Shown: one piece after another, positions 45,029-53,629 of the stretch
How positions within the stretch are numbered: position 1 is the first letter of the stretch
Layout of the letters: every line of letters begins with the position of its first letter
Source: Enterovirga rhinocerotis
GTDB lineage: Bacteria; Pseudomonadota; Alphaproteobacteria; Rhizobiales; Beijerinckiaceae
DNA length: 64,000 bases
Assembly: GCF_004363955.1 (NCBI RefSeq)
Contig: NZ_SNZR01000013.1
Location: 620,001 to 684,000, forward strand
Direction of reading: 5' to 3'
Program-made: the position numbers and the translations under genes
The notes under the pieces: generated by a model
Database searches by the model: none
What the model saw: only the letters and a program-made list of their open reading frames with translations
What the model was told of the DNA's origin: nothing

Positions 45029-45848
45029 CGTCTCGTCCCGACAGATAGGCCCGGAGGACCCGCCGCAGCTTCGGAGCCGCCGCGGCAGCGGCCGCGTTCG
45101 TCTCCGCATGCGTGTGGGCCAGCGGGCTGTCTCCGATCCCTGCCGCCATATTGGTCACGGCGGAGATTGCGGCAACCCGCAGACCGTGGAAACGGGCCAG
45201 GATCACCTCCGGCACGGTCGACATGCCGACGAGATCCGCTCCGAGCAGTCCCGCCATGCGGATTTCCGCCGGCGTCTCGAAGCTCGGTCCGGAAAACCAC
45301 ATGTAGACGCCCTCGGGGAGCGGCACCTCGGCAGCCGCCGCGGCTCGCGTCAGATCGGCCCGGAGACCCGCATCATAGGCACCGACCATGGGCACGAAGC
45401 GGGCGTCCCCCGTCTCTCCGAGAAGCGGGTTCAGGCCGGAATAATTGATGTGGTCGCAGACGAGGACGAGGCCTCCGACCGGCAGGCCGGGATTCACCGC
45501 GCCCGCCGCGCTCGTCAGGATCAGGGGCGGCGCGCCGAGGGCGGCGACGATCCCGATGGGGACGGCCATCGCGGCGGCATCGCCCGCTTCATAGAAGTGC
45601 ACCCGCCCCTGGAACACGAGGACACGGCGGCGGCCGTAGCGACCGGCGACGATGCGGCCCTCGTGGCCGGTGACGCGGGCCGGTGCGAGATGCGGTACCT
45701 CGCCGAACGGAACGGAGACCGCATCGGCGACGTCGTCGGCGAGCTGCGAGAGGCCCGTGCCGAGGACGAGCGCGCAGTCGAAGCGGCCCGAGATTCCGCG
45801 CGCCGCAAGGGCGGCGAGGGCTTCGGCGACCCGGTCCTCAGCGCGCAT
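45021..45848 (-). CDS. punA: Purine-nucleoside phosphorylase
   Basis: 275 residues of the trimeric inosine/guanosine PNP class. ALVLGTGLSQLADDV opens, with VPHLAPARVTGHEGRIVAGR next. VFQGRVHFYEAGD, LTSAAGAVNP, MWFSGPSFETPAEIRM and GADLVGMSTVPEVILAR cover phosphate and purine sites. Produces ribose or deoxyribose 1-phosphate. Overlaps cdd by 11 bases and udh by 8. Confidence 0.95.
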   Translation of the reverse strand: MRAEDRVAEALAALAARGISGRFDCALVLGTGLSQLADDVADAVSVPFGEVPHLAPARVTGHEGRIVAGRYGRRRVLVFQGRVHFYEAGDAAAMAVPIGIVAALGAPPLILTSAAGAVNPGLPVGGLVLVCDHINYSGLNPLLGETGDARFVPMVGAYDAGLRADLTRAAAAAEVPLPEGVYMWFSGPSFETPAEIRMAGLLGADLVGMSTVPEVILARFHGLRVAAISAVTNMAAGIGDSPLAHTHAETNAAAAAAAPKLRRVLRAYLSGRDDD

Positions 45849-46284
45849 CGTCGGGGGCCGCGGGCGGCCGGAGCGAGGTGGGGCCGAACGCTTCGGGGAG
45901 CAGATCGACGGCGCGGATCGAGCGGGCGATTCCGTCAGGCGAGGCCATATGGACCTGCGTCGCCCCGTCGGCGAATTCGAGGATGCGCTGGCGGCAGGCT
46001 CCGCAGGGCGCGAGGGCGTCCCGCCCGCCGCCGAGGATGACGATCTCGGCAATGCGGGTCTCGCCCGCCGCCACCATGGCGGCGATGGCGCCCGCCTCGG
46101 CGCAGGTGCCGACCGGGTAGGACGCGTTCTCGACGTTGCAGCCGGCGAAAATCCTGCCCGAGGCCGTCGCGATCGCGGCTCCGACGGGGAAGCGCGAATA
46201 GGGCGCATAGGCCCGATTCCGCGCGGTGGCGGCCGCGTCGAGGAGTGCGCGGCGATCCGTCTTCGCGGCCGGTCTGTCGACCAA
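45838..46284 (-). CDS. cdd: Cytidine deaminase
   Basis: 148 residues, homotetrameric form. YSRFPVGAAIATASGRIFAG, CNVENASYPVGTCAEAGAI and the zinc motif PCGACRQRILEF provide the catalytic Glu (in CAEA) and three Cys ligands. Converts (deoxy)cytidine to (deoxy)uridine for DeoA. First gene of the leftward operon. The C-terminal tail is Pro/Ala-rich. Confidence 0.96.
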   Translation of the reverse strand: MVDRPAAKTDRRALLDAAATARNRAYAPYSRFPVGAAIATASGRIFAGCNVENASYPVGTCAEAGAIAAMVAAGETRIAEIVILGGGRDALAPCGACRQRILEFADGATQVHMASPDGIARSIRAVDLLPEAFGPTSLRPPAAPDDAR

Positions 46285-46343
46285 GGGGATCGCTCCGCGC
46301 TGTCAGGGCGGCCCGGCTATGGCGCCTGCCGCCGGGACCCGGC

Positions 46344-47051
46344 TCAGATCGAGCCGGGCGGGATGCTGGACCGGTTGCCGTTGGCCCGCTTCATCGTGGC
46401 TACGTAGTTCGGAGGCGTCTGAAGGATCGAGCCGCCCGATCGCAGACCCATATAGCGCGCGATGTCGCCGAGGAACGAGTTGCAGTTATAGGTCGTCGCG
46501 CTCCAGAGCGGCGTCGAGCGCTGCATCTGCCGGATCTTGGCGACGAGCTTCATATAATCGGCTTCGCCCATCGTCACGCGCCAGCGATTCGAGATGTACA
46601 TGTCCTCGAGATCGCCGTCGCTCGGACCGGTCTCCGACGGAACGGGAATCAGGTGCCCGATCATCCACGGCACGGGGCTGTCCCCGGCCGGATGCAGGCC
46701 TGCGACCTCGCTGGAAATGATCTGACCACGCGAATTCAGGCGCCCGAAGGCGGCGTAGGAATGCCCGTAGCTCTGCGCATAGCGAGAGCGGAATTCGATG
46801 AAATAGGCGCCGGGTGCAGCCGGGGCGGCGGCCCGTCTGCCGCGAGTCGCGCGACGCTCCTGCGCCTGGCTCGCATATTCGATGGGCGGTTGGTCGGACG
46901 TGTTGGCGACGGCCTGGCTCGGAACCGCCGAGGACGAAGGACCGTCGAGGTCGAAGCCGTTTTCGGCGCGCGGAGCCGTGATGGCGGCAGTGACTGAAAA
47001 ACAGAGCGCGAGGGCGCCGAGACGGGCCCACTGGCCGATAAAATTTCGCAT
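46344..47051 (-). CDS. Secreted conserved protein with His/Cys motif (DUF4105-like, papain-like candidate)
   Basis: 235 residues with a signal peptide (RLGALALCFSVTAAITAPRA). The conserved domain, from residue about 80, begins YFIEFRSRYAQSYGHSYAAF and ends TTYNCNSFLGDIARYMGLRS. A His in a GHS(Y) strand followed much later by Cys in YNCNSF is the residue order of permuted papain/NlpC folds such as DUF4105. A thiol hydrolase function is inferred only. 113 residues separate the two candidate residues. Downstream of the tiny gene at 47.3 kb but beyond a strong terminator. Confidence 0.7.
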   Translation of the reverse strand: MRNFIGQWARLGALALCFSVTAAITAPRAENGFDLDGPSSSAVPSQAVANTSDQPPIEYASQAQERRATRGRRAAAPAAPGAYFIEFRSRYAQSYGHSYAAFGRLNSRGQIISSEVAGLHPAGDSPVPWMIGHLIPVPSETGPSDGDLEDMYISNRWRVTMGEADYMKLVAKIRQMQRSTPLWSATTYNCNSFLGDIARYMGLRSGGSILQTPPNYVATMKRANGNRSSIPPGSI

Positions 47052-47168
47052 CTGAAGCTCCGAAAGCCCCTCCAGCCCCCTATTTTAGGCCCGATACGCA
47101 ACCTGGCCATGGTCAAGAAAGCATGACGAGCGCGTCGTCTTGTCTCGTTCTAAATTGGACGCGCGGAC

Positions 47169-47197
47169 AAAAAGGGGGGCCGCTCGCGCGGCCCCCC
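47169..47197 (-). terminator. Rho-independent terminator
   Basis: In the leftward transcript: a perfect 10-bp stem (GGGGGGCCGC / GCGGCCCCCC) with loop GCGA, followed directly by TTTTT. It begins 11 bases after the stop of the small gene 47208-47336. A textbook intrinsic terminator. Confidence 0.9.
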
Positions 47198-47207
47198 TGG
47201 AAAGGCC

Positions 47208-47336
47208 TTAGCCCTTGGTAACGATAGCAGCCGGGATCGGGGCCGGCGGAGGAGCCTTGCCCTTGCCCTTGCCGATGCAAGCACCGGCGCTGAGAACGAT
47301 GCCGGCAACCGCGGCGATCGCGAAAGCCTTCTTCAT
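47208..47336 (-). CDS. Tiny secreted Gly/Lys/Pro-rich protein
   Basis: 42 residues. MKKAFAIAAVAGIVLSAGAC reads as a signal peptide ending in Cys; the lipobox is weak (AGAC), so lipidation is possible but unsure. The mature tail is IGKGKGKAPPPAPIPAAIVT. Translation is supported by AAGGGGGG just upstream of the ATG, and an isolated cistron is implied by the strong terminator right after the stop. Function unknown; such abundant monocistronic mini-proteins are often envelope-associated. Confidence 0.75.
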   Translation of the reverse strand: MKKAFAIAAVAGIVLSAGACIGKGKGKAPPPAPIPAAIVTKG

Positions 47337-47630
47337 GAAGAACCCCCTTCTTGGTGAACTAGACGACACCGGGTGTTTGGTTGGTACGCATCACTGGTAT
47401 CGCAGTGAATGCTATAGGCCTCACACGCCAGTACTCTAGTGCGAAAAAGACACAGTTGCGAGTGCGAAATGTCGAACGCGCCATCCCGGCGTCGAGTTCC
47501 CGGCAGGAGGGTAAATTCTGCCACATCCGATGCCGTCAAATTGCAACGAATTCGCCGCGAATGAAAGGCTTTTCGCCGGTTCCACCCCTTGCTCGGCGAC
47601 CGGTCCCCGGCCGAATCCCCCTCGAGACGG
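47337..47630. other. Intergenic region upstream of the mini-protein gene
   Basis: About 290 bases. The first 120, next to the mini-protein start, are AT-rich and probably hold its leftward promoter. No gene or strong hairpin was found in the rest, which follows the ICMT-like gene's stop at 47631. Confidence 0.4.
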
Positions 47631-48215
47631 TCAGTACAGCCAGGGAATCAGCCGCGCCGTGCGGGCCGCGTAGATGCGATACTCGTCCCCGAACGCCTCG
47701 AGCATCATGCGCTCCTCGCGTCCGATCCTGAACAGATAGAGGGTGCCGAACCCGACAAGCCCCGAGAGGCCCGCCACCCAGTTCGGGAGCAGCAGCGCCT
47801 GGGCGACCGCCCACAGCCAGAAGGCCGTGTACATCGGATGGCGCACGCGGGCGTAGACGCCCTCCTGGATCAGCCGGTGGTTTTCGCGGACCTCCAGGGA
47901 AACCGACCAGTTCCGGCCCAGCGCCTTGTGGGTGAGCCTGAACATCAGGAGCGCGACCAGCGCCACCGCGATACCGAGCCACGCGAGAACCGGCACGAAG
48001 GCGCGTTCCGCCATCCGCGGCATGCCGGTCGCGACATAGAGGAAGGGGATGATCCCGAGGCCCGACAGCGAGATCAGGAGCAGCACGACCTCGCGGAGAT
48101 CGCGCGCATTGCGCGTGACGGGCGTCCGGCGCGAGCGCAGCTCGTGGGGCAGCCGGATCACGTACCAGGCGACGGGCATCGCGCAGAAGGCGATCTTGGC
48201 GGCGAGGGGGGTCAT
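47631..48215 (-). CDS. Isoprenylcysteine carboxyl methyltransferase (ICMT)-like membrane protein
   Basis: 194 residues with about five membrane helices. The C-terminal motif LIQEGVYARVRHPMYTAFWL followed by EERMMLEAFGDEYRIYAART is the SAM-binding PEMT/ICMT signature (RHPxY...E..L...G..Y..Y). Bacterial members methylate lipids or unknown small substrates; no prenyl-protein substrate is expected. Translationally coupled to the lipase-like gene upstream (ATGA). Confidence 0.88.
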   Translation of the reverse strand: MTPLAAKIAFCAMPVAWYVIRLPHELRSRRTPVTRNARDLREVVLLLISLSGLGIIPFLYVATGMPRMAERAFVPVLAWLGIAVALVALLMFRLTHKALGRNWSVSLEVRENHRLIQEGVYARVRHPMYTAFWLWAVAQALLLPNWVAGLSGLVGFGTLYLFRIGREERMMLEAFGDEYRIYAARTARLIPWLY

Positions 48216-49432
48216 GGTTCGACGTCGAGTCCAGGAAGCGGCGCGAAAGGGACGACCCGTCCGGTCTCGATGGACCCGTCCGGTCGGATGCAGGCCTCGG
48301 CTCCGCCCTGCGCGCGGGCGAGCGTTCCGAGATGGCAGGGTCCGCAGGCGATCATGAAGTAGTCGTAGATCGAGCGCACGTCATTGGCGCTGACGAACTG
48401 GTTGTGGATGCGCAGGAAATTCGTGCGCACCCGGCGATAATAGTCCGGGTCGAGCACCTTGCGGATCGGGACCGTGCGGACGAGAGGGCCGCGCTCCCCG
48501 GCTCGCAGGTCCCGTACGGCATGGACCTTGTAGAAGTTCATGACGTCGGTCCGCGCCTGGTAGTCGATCCAGACGATTCCCGGTGCCGCGCCGACCAGGC
48601 CGACGGCGTGTCGGAGCCCGGAGGCGCGCCGATGCAGCGCGATCTTCGGAATGGAGGAGCCCACGGTCGCGAAGCCGATCTTGACGCGGCCCGTGCCCAG
48701 CGACGGCTTCAACGTCAGGGCCCTCGCCAGGATCTCGGCCCCGAGCACGGCCCCGAGGCTATGGCCGAGCACCACGATCTCGTCAGCGCTGCCCTCTTCC
48801 TCCGCGGCGATCAGATCGCGCGCCGCCGCCTCGATCTTGGCCCTCAGCCTCGGGTCGGGGCGTCGGATGATCTCGCGCGAGAAGATCCAGTCGTCGAGCA
48901 GATGGTTCAGGCGAAGGGCGGTCCGGCCCCAGACGATCAGTCCGGCAAAGACGAGGAGGCCGAGCGGGATGCTGGCCCAAGCCGGGGCGCCCGCCCGCGC
49001 GGCGGCGATGCCGATGGCGGCGGAGAGCGCTGCCAGCGCGACGATCAGGACCAGCGGATAGAGGAAGAACAGCGCGTATCGCCAGGCCAGCCGGATATAG
49101 CCGGCAAGGGCGCCCGACACCGAGAAATCGAGCAGCGCCAGCACCGCTTCCCAGAGGCGCCTCGCGAGGGGGCGCTCTCCGACGCCGTCCATCAGCTCGT
49201 CCCAGCGGAGCATCCTGACGTCGGTCTCGACCGTCCAGCCATTGCCCTGGGCGGCGACGGTCCAGGTGACGAGATCGCCGACCTGCGTGGGCGGGCCGGC
49301 CTCGGCCCGGATGGACCACGTTCGGGTGAAGCGTGCGAGCTCGCGCACGAAGCGTCCATAGGCCAGATCGACCGGCATCGGATCGTAGCCTCCGATGTGC
49401 CAGAACGATCGTCTCCTGACGGAGGCCCCCAT
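48212..49432 (-). CDS. Membrane protein with lipase-like alpha/beta-hydrolase domain
   Basis: About 406 residues. Two membrane helices (YALFFLYPLVLIVALAALSA and a following SIPLGLLVFAGLIVWGRTAL) split the protein. After them EIVVLGHSLGAVLGAEILAR holds a GHSLG nucleophile elbow, typical of lipase/esterase alpha/beta hydrolases. A C-terminal region has a CGPCHLG pair. The catalytic acid and His cannot be placed with confidence. ATG 49432 was preferred to GTG 49444. Coupled to an ICMT-like methyltransferase, hinting at lipid modification. Confidence 0.75.
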   Translation of the reverse strand: MGASVRRRSFWHIGGYDPMPVDLAYGRFVRELARFTRTWSIRAEAGPPTQVGDLVTWTVAAQGNGWTVETDVRMLRWDELMDGVGERPLARRLWEAVLALLDFSVSGALAGYIRLAWRYALFFLYPLVLIVALAALSAAIGIAAARAGAPAWASIPLGLLVFAGLIVWGRTALRLNHLLDDWIFSREIIRRPDPRLRAKIEAAARDLIAAEEEGSADEIVVLGHSLGAVLGAEILARALTLKPSLGTGRVKIGFATVGSSIPKIALHRRASGLRHAVGLVGAAPGIVWIDYQARTDVMNFYKVHAVRDLRAGERGPLVRTVPIRKVLDPDYYRRVRTNFLRIHNQFVSANDVRSIYDYFMIACGPCHLGTLARAQGGAEACIRPDGSIETGRVVPFAPLPGLDVEP

Positions 49433-49687
49433 GTCGCCCACCACACCCCGTTAACCACCGCGCGAAGCGCCGTTGCAAACGATCCGAAAGGGAATGTCCA
49501 GACGGGAACTCGTCGATGTCCTCGGCCGTTATCGCTGGTACGGTCAAGCTTGGCCGTGATATCCGCCGGTGGCGGCGCCCTCTTCCGTCAGAAGATGGGC
49601 ATGCGCCGGGTCATATGCATCGGGCTGCGGGAAACTGCGGCGAAACGTCGATCCGCTAGCCTCGCGGACCTCAGGAGGGTGTCGTCG

Positions 49688-50182
49688 ATGAGAACAATCG
49701 CGGTTGCGGCTCTGGCCCTGACGGCTCTGGCCTCGGCAGCGCAGGCCCGTGAGGTGGTGCGTTTCGATCCGTCCGTGGCGCCCGGGACGATCGTCGTCCG
49801 GAATGCGGAGCGGAAACTCTATTTCGTGACGGATTACGGCTCCGCCCTGCGCTACCCGGTGGCGGTCGGCCGGGCCGGCAAGCAATGGGCCGGCACGGCG
49901 ACGGTGGCGGGCAAGTACGTCAAGCCCGCCTGGTCGCCCCCGGATGAGATCAAGCGCGACAATCCCCGGCTCCCGAACGTGATTCCCGGCGGTGCCAAGA
50001 ACAATCCGATGGGCACCCGCGCGCTCGTTCTCGACCGCGGGCAATATGCCATTCACGGCACGAACAATCCCCGTTCCATCGGCACCTTCGCCTCCTACGG
50101 CTGCGTGCGGATGCACAATGCCGATATCCAGGACCTCTACGAACGCGTCCAGGTCGGCACGACCGTCGTCGTGACCCGCTGA
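49688..50182 (+). CDS. L,D-transpeptidase (YkuD domain)
   Basis: 164 residues with a signal peptide (MRTIAVAALALTALASAAQA). YkuD core: VRNAERKLYFVTDYGSALRY, then AIHGTNNPRSIGTFASYGCV with His123 and catalytic Cys139 in SYGCVRMHN. Forms 3-3 mDAP cross-links or anchors proteins to peptidoglycan in the periplasm. Short single-domain form common in Rhizobiales. Confidence 0.93.
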   Translation: MRTIAVAALALTALASAAQAREVVRFDPSVAPGTIVVRNAERKLYFVTDYGSALRYPVAVGRAGKQWAGTATVAGKYVKPAWSPPDEIKRDNPRLPNVIPGGAKNNPMGTRALVLDRGQYAIHGTNNPRSIGTFASYGCVRMHNADIQDLYERVQVGTTVVVTR

Positions 50183-50192
50183 GGTCTTCGCC

Positions 50193-50214
50193 GCCCCGGC
50201 CTGCGAGCCGGGGC
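50193..50214. terminator. GC hairpin between convergent genes
   Basis: GCCCCGGC at 50193-50200 pairs exactly with GCCGGGGC at 50207-50214 (6-base loop). It lies in the 34-base gap between convergent stops, so it may serve both directions, but no T-tract is present. Confidence 0.4.
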
Positions 50215-50216
50215 CT

Positions 50217-50642
50217 TCAGCGTCGACGGGAATGCTCGACGCTGATGCAGCGTCGGGACACCACTTCCAGCCCAGCCGCTCGAGCCCGCGCCAGCGCGGG
50301 CTCGTTGTCGATTCCGAGCTGCGTCCAGATCGCCGGAGCCCGCGCCGCGATGGCCTGATCGACGACCTCGTCGATGGCCTCCGATCTGCGGAAGACGTTC
50401 ACGAGATCGACGGGGCCGGCCTCTTTCAGGCTCGCCCGGACCGGCTCGCCGTGGAGAACCGTACCGGCATGGCCGGGATTGACGGGAATCACCCGATATC
50501 CGGCGCTCTGCAGATATCTCATGATCCCGAAGGACGGCCGGGACGGGTCGGGGCTCGCCCCGACCATCGCGATCGTGCGGACGTCGCCGAGGAGGCGCCC
50601 GATCGCATCCCCGTCTTCGCCCGGAAGCCCGGCACCGCTCAT
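50217..50642 (-). CDS. CoA-binding domain protein
   Basis: 141 residues forming a single CoA_binding_2 Rossmann domain: TIAMVGASPDPSRPSFGIMR, YLQSAGYRVIPVNPGHAGTV, LVNVFRRSEAIDEVVDQAIA and AIWTQLGIDNEPALARARAA. Members (YccU-like) bind CoA but their role is unclear. Overlaps the upstream Pro-rich gene by ATGA. Confidence 0.9.
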   Translation of the reverse strand: MSGAGLPGEDGDAIGRLLGDVRTIAMVGASPDPSRPSFGIMRYLQSAGYRVIPVNPGHAGTVLHGEPVRASLKEAGPVDLVNVFRRSEAIDEVVDQAIAARAPAIWTQLGIDNEPALARARAAGLEVVSRRCISVEHSRRR

Positions 50643-50869
50643 CGGCTCGCCGTCGGTCCGGAGGGGGGAGGGGCCGCGGGCGGCGCCGCCGGCCCTGGAT
50701 CAGGCGCGCGGTCCGGGTCCGTCGCGGGAATGCCGGGCGGCTCGGAGGCCGGCGCAGGCGGGACTTCGAGGGGCGCGTGTCCGGGCGGAACCGGAGCGGG
50801 GCCCGGCGGCGTCGCGGGCTGAGGCTGGGGATCGTAGGGTCCGCCGGGATTGACGCGGGGATCGCTCAT
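50639..50869 (-). CDS. Proline-rich small protein
   Basis: 76 residues, nearly half Pro plus Ala, for example PATPPGPAPVPPGHAPLEVP. No signal peptide. AAGGAG lies about 7 bases before the ATG and the stop overlaps the CoA-binding gene (ATGA), so translation and coupling look real. Intrinsically disordered; function unknown. Confidence 0.6.
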   Translation of the reverse strand: MSDPRVNPGGPYDPQPQPATPPGPAPVPPGHAPLEVPPAPASEPPGIPATDPDRAPDPGPAAPPAAPPPSGPTASR

Positions 50870-51133
50870 CGGGTGCTCCTTCGAGACGAGGCTTGGGAGG
50901 TCAATCGGAGAAGCCGTGGCCGGTTCCCGCCATCGGCACCGCCGGCGTCGTCGACCTGTCGAGGAAAGCGGGGCGTGTCGCGGAGCATGCCGATCCGAGG
51001 CCACAGCAGAAGCAAGGATGGGCCAAGAGGACGATCACGGGGGCCGCGTTTCAGATTGACTTTCTCGATCACGGGGCGAGATTGAGAGCAGAAGAACGGC
51101 CCCAAGAGGCCGATCAAGGGAGGAGGCGCCGCG

Positions 51134-53002
51134 ATGGGTCGCATGGCGGCTCGCAATCACGTGGATCGTGTGCTCTCGGTCGCGTCGAACCCGGCGGCAG
51201 CGGACCGGTCCGGGGTCGCGAATTCGTGGCGGCGCTGCCTGGTCGACCACAAGCTCGATCCGGCCCGGCTCGGACCTCCCCAGACGCTGACGCAGTCCGA
51301 GCTGAAGACGAGCGCCGCCGCGATGGACGAGCTGATCCGGATCGCGATGCCGGAGCTCGACATGCTCCACGGCGTGGTGCGCGAGGCCGGCTATTGCGTC
51401 AATCTGGCGGATACCGCCGCCACGATCATGGTCAGCCGGCTGCCGGACGGGGACGCCGCCACGACCCTGCGCGACTGGAAGATCTATACGGGATCGGTGT
51501 TCTCGGAGGCGGTCGAAGGGACCAACGGCCTCGGCACGGCACTGGCGGAGGAGCGGCCGACCACGGTTCAGCATCACGAGCATTTCCGCGAGCAATGGGC
51601 CATGTTCAGCTGCGCGGTCGCGCCCGTCTTCGACGAGGTCGGGCGGCTGGCGGGCGCGGTCAACATCACCTCGTGCCGGGCAGATCTCGACCGAGCCGCC
51701 CATCAAATGGCCCTCGCCATCACGGTGCAGGCCGCACGGCGCATCGAGCAGGCGATCTTCCGGACCCGCTTCCGGAACGGGTGGATCCTCGCCCTTGCCC
51801 GATCGGGAAGCGGAGACGGCGCGCTGGTCGCCTTCGACGAGGATCAGCGCCTCCTCGGAGCGACCCGCGCGGCCCGCCGGGCGCTCGACCTGTCGGATGA
51901 GGCGATCGCGAGCGGGCTTCTGCTCTCGCAGGCGCTCCGCCTCGATGGCGCCCGGCTGGACCTCTCCGCGGAGCAGACGAGGCTGCTCGGCCGCGGCGGG
52001 GTCGGCTTCGGTCATCTCGCGGCGCCGGTTCGACCTGCCTCGGGCCTCGCCGGACGGCGCGAGCGGCCGGGCGAGGCGCGGTGTGACGCCGATCTGCTCC
52101 GCCTCGCCGGCAGCGATCCCGCGCTGATGCGGAGCGTGAGCCGGCTCGCCCGGATCGCCGACGCGACGATTCCGGTGCTGCTCCAGGGCGAGACCGGAAG
52201 CGGAAAGGACGCTTTCGCCCGCGCGATCCATGCCTCTGCGGCGAGGGCGGGCCGCCCCTACGTCGCGCTCAACTGCGCGGCGATGCCCGAAAGCCTGATC
52301 GATGCCGAATTGTTCGGCTACGAGGGGGGCGCCTTCACGGGAGCGCGACGGAGCGGCAGCAAGGGCCTGATCGCTCAGGCCGATGGCGGCACGCTCTTCC
52401 TCGACGAGATCGGGGACATGCCGCCGGCGCTTCAGACCCGCCTGCTGCGCGTGCTGGAGAATCGCGAGGTGCGCCCGCTCGGCGCGCTGAGGCCCGTCCC
52501 GGTCGATGTCCGGCTGATCAGCGCGACCCATCGCGATCTCGGCGCCATGGTCGCGGATGGCGGCTTCCGGGCCGATCTCTATTATCGTCTGCGCGGATTG
52601 CAGATCGACTTGCCGCCGCTGCGCGAGCGCGGCGACAAGGCCGAGGTGATCGCCCGGGTGGCGGCGGAGGAAGCGCCCCTGGCCCGCCTGACGGCCGAGG
52701 CGCGGACTGCCCTGATGGCCTATCCCTTTCCCGGCAATATCCGCCAGCTCCGCCACGTGCTGCGGCTCGCGGGCTGCACGGCCGATGGCGGGCTGATCGC
52801 GCCGGGAGATCTCGACCTGCCGCCCTGCGCGGCCGAGGTGCCGGCCGCCGATTTCGAGACGGCCGAGCGCAACGTCATCGCCGATGCGCTGCAGCGGGCG
52901 GGCGGGCACGTGCTCGAGGCGGCGCGTTCGCTCAAGATCAGCCGGGCGACGCTGTACCGGAAGATGAAGGCCTTCGGCATCGAGCCCGCGCGGGCGCATT
53001 GA
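51134..53002 (+). CDS. Sigma54-dependent GAF-AAA-Fis activator, AcoR-like
   Basis: 622 residues. N-terminal AcoR/DhaR-type region (ANSWRRCLVDHKLDPARLGP) and GAF domain (about 60-210: EGTNGLGTALAEERPTTVQH), then AAA+ with Walker A GETGSGKDAF, GAFTGA for sigma54 contact and LFLDEIGDMP. A Fis helix-turn-helix ends it (AARSLKISRATLYRKMKAFG). GGAGGAGG lies 8 bases before the ATG. Such activators sense small ketones, alcohols or similar. The convergent monooxygenase operon has a matching sigma54 promoter and paired upstream dyads, so it is the likely target. Confidence 0.95.
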   Translation: MGRMAARNHVDRVLSVASNPAAADRSGVANSWRRCLVDHKLDPARLGPPQTLTQSELKTSAAAMDELIRIAMPELDMLHGVVREAGYCVNLADTAATIMVSRLPDGDAATTLRDWKIYTGSVFSEAVEGTNGLGTALAEERPTTVQHHEHFREQWAMFSCAVAPVFDEVGRLAGAVNITSCRADLDRAAHQMALAITVQAARRIEQAIFRTRFRNGWILALARSGSGDGALVAFDEDQRLLGATRAARRALDLSDEAIASGLLLSQALRLDGARLDLSAEQTRLLGRGGVGFGHLAAPVRPASGLAGRRERPGEARCDADLLRLAGSDPALMRSVSRLARIADATIPVLLQGETGSGKDAFARAIHASAARAGRPYVALNCAAMPESLIDAELFGYEGGAFTGARRSGSKGLIAQADGGTLFLDEIGDMPPALQTRLLRVLENREVRPLGALRPVPVDVRLISATHRDLGAMVADGGFRADLYYRLRGLQIDLPPLRERGDKAEVIARVAAEEAPLARLTAEARTALMAYPFPGNIRQLRHVLRLAGCTADGGLIAPGDLDLPPCAAEVPAADFETAERNVIADALQRAGGHVLEAARSLKISRATLYRKMKAFGIEPARAH

Positions 53003-53035
53003 CGCCCGCCGGAGCGACCGCCGCGGCCGGTCCGA

Positions 53036-53584
53036 TCATGAGAAGCCGCTCCAGATCATGCGGCGGGCCTCGATATCCCCGAGGGAGACGACGGGGCGCA
53101 CCGGATGCACGTCGTGGAAGGCGCCGCGCAGATAGATCAGCGGCCGCGCCTCGGGCCTGAATCCGACATCCCGGATATCGCCGATGAAGATCGAATGGGT
53201 CTTCGTCTCGACCGCCTCGCGCAGCTCGCAATCGAACGAGACGAGCGCGTCCTCCAGGATGGGCGCGCCGGTGACGCCCGCGGCCCAGCGGCCGAAGGCG
53301 AAGCGGGCATCGCCCTCGACCCCCTTCTGGCCGCTGAAGGTCAGGGCGAGGGCCATATGCTCGTGGGCGAGGAAGCTCACCCCGAAACAGCCCTCCTCGC
53401 GGATGCGGGGATGCGCGCTGGCATTGCGGTTCACGCAGACGAGCAGCGAGGGGGGATCGTCCGAGAGCGAGCAGACCGCCGTCACGGTCAGGCCCGTGCG
53501 GGCGCGTCCCTCCCGGCCGACCGTGACCAGGGCCACCGCGCCGGCGCAATGCCGCATGGCCTGTTTGAAGCGCTGTCCGTCCAT
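53036..53584 (-). CDS. Flavin reductase (FMN:NADH oxidoreductase) component
   Basis: 182 residues of the HpaC/SnaC-like split-barrel family. FKQAMRHCAGAVALVTVG, GLTVTAVCSLSDDPPSLLVC and VNRNASAHPRIREEGCFGVS, then the SGQKG flavin loop. Supplies reduced flavin to the luciferase-like oxygenase 82 bases upstream in the same operon. ATG 53584 gives the family N-terminus; earlier in-frame codons do not. Confidence 0.92.
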   Translation of the reverse strand: MDGQRFKQAMRHCAGAVALVTVGREGRARTGLTVTAVCSLSDDPPSLLVCVNRNASAHPRIREEGCFGVSFLAHEHMALALTFSGQKGVEGDARFAFGRWAAGVTGAPILEDALVSFDCELREAVETKTHSIFIGDIRDVGFRPEARPLIYLRGAFHDVHPVRPVVSLGDIEARRMIWSGFS

Positions 53585-53629
53585 GGGTCCGCTCAAGTCG
53601 CCGTTGCGTCCATCTGCCTGCCGGATCAA

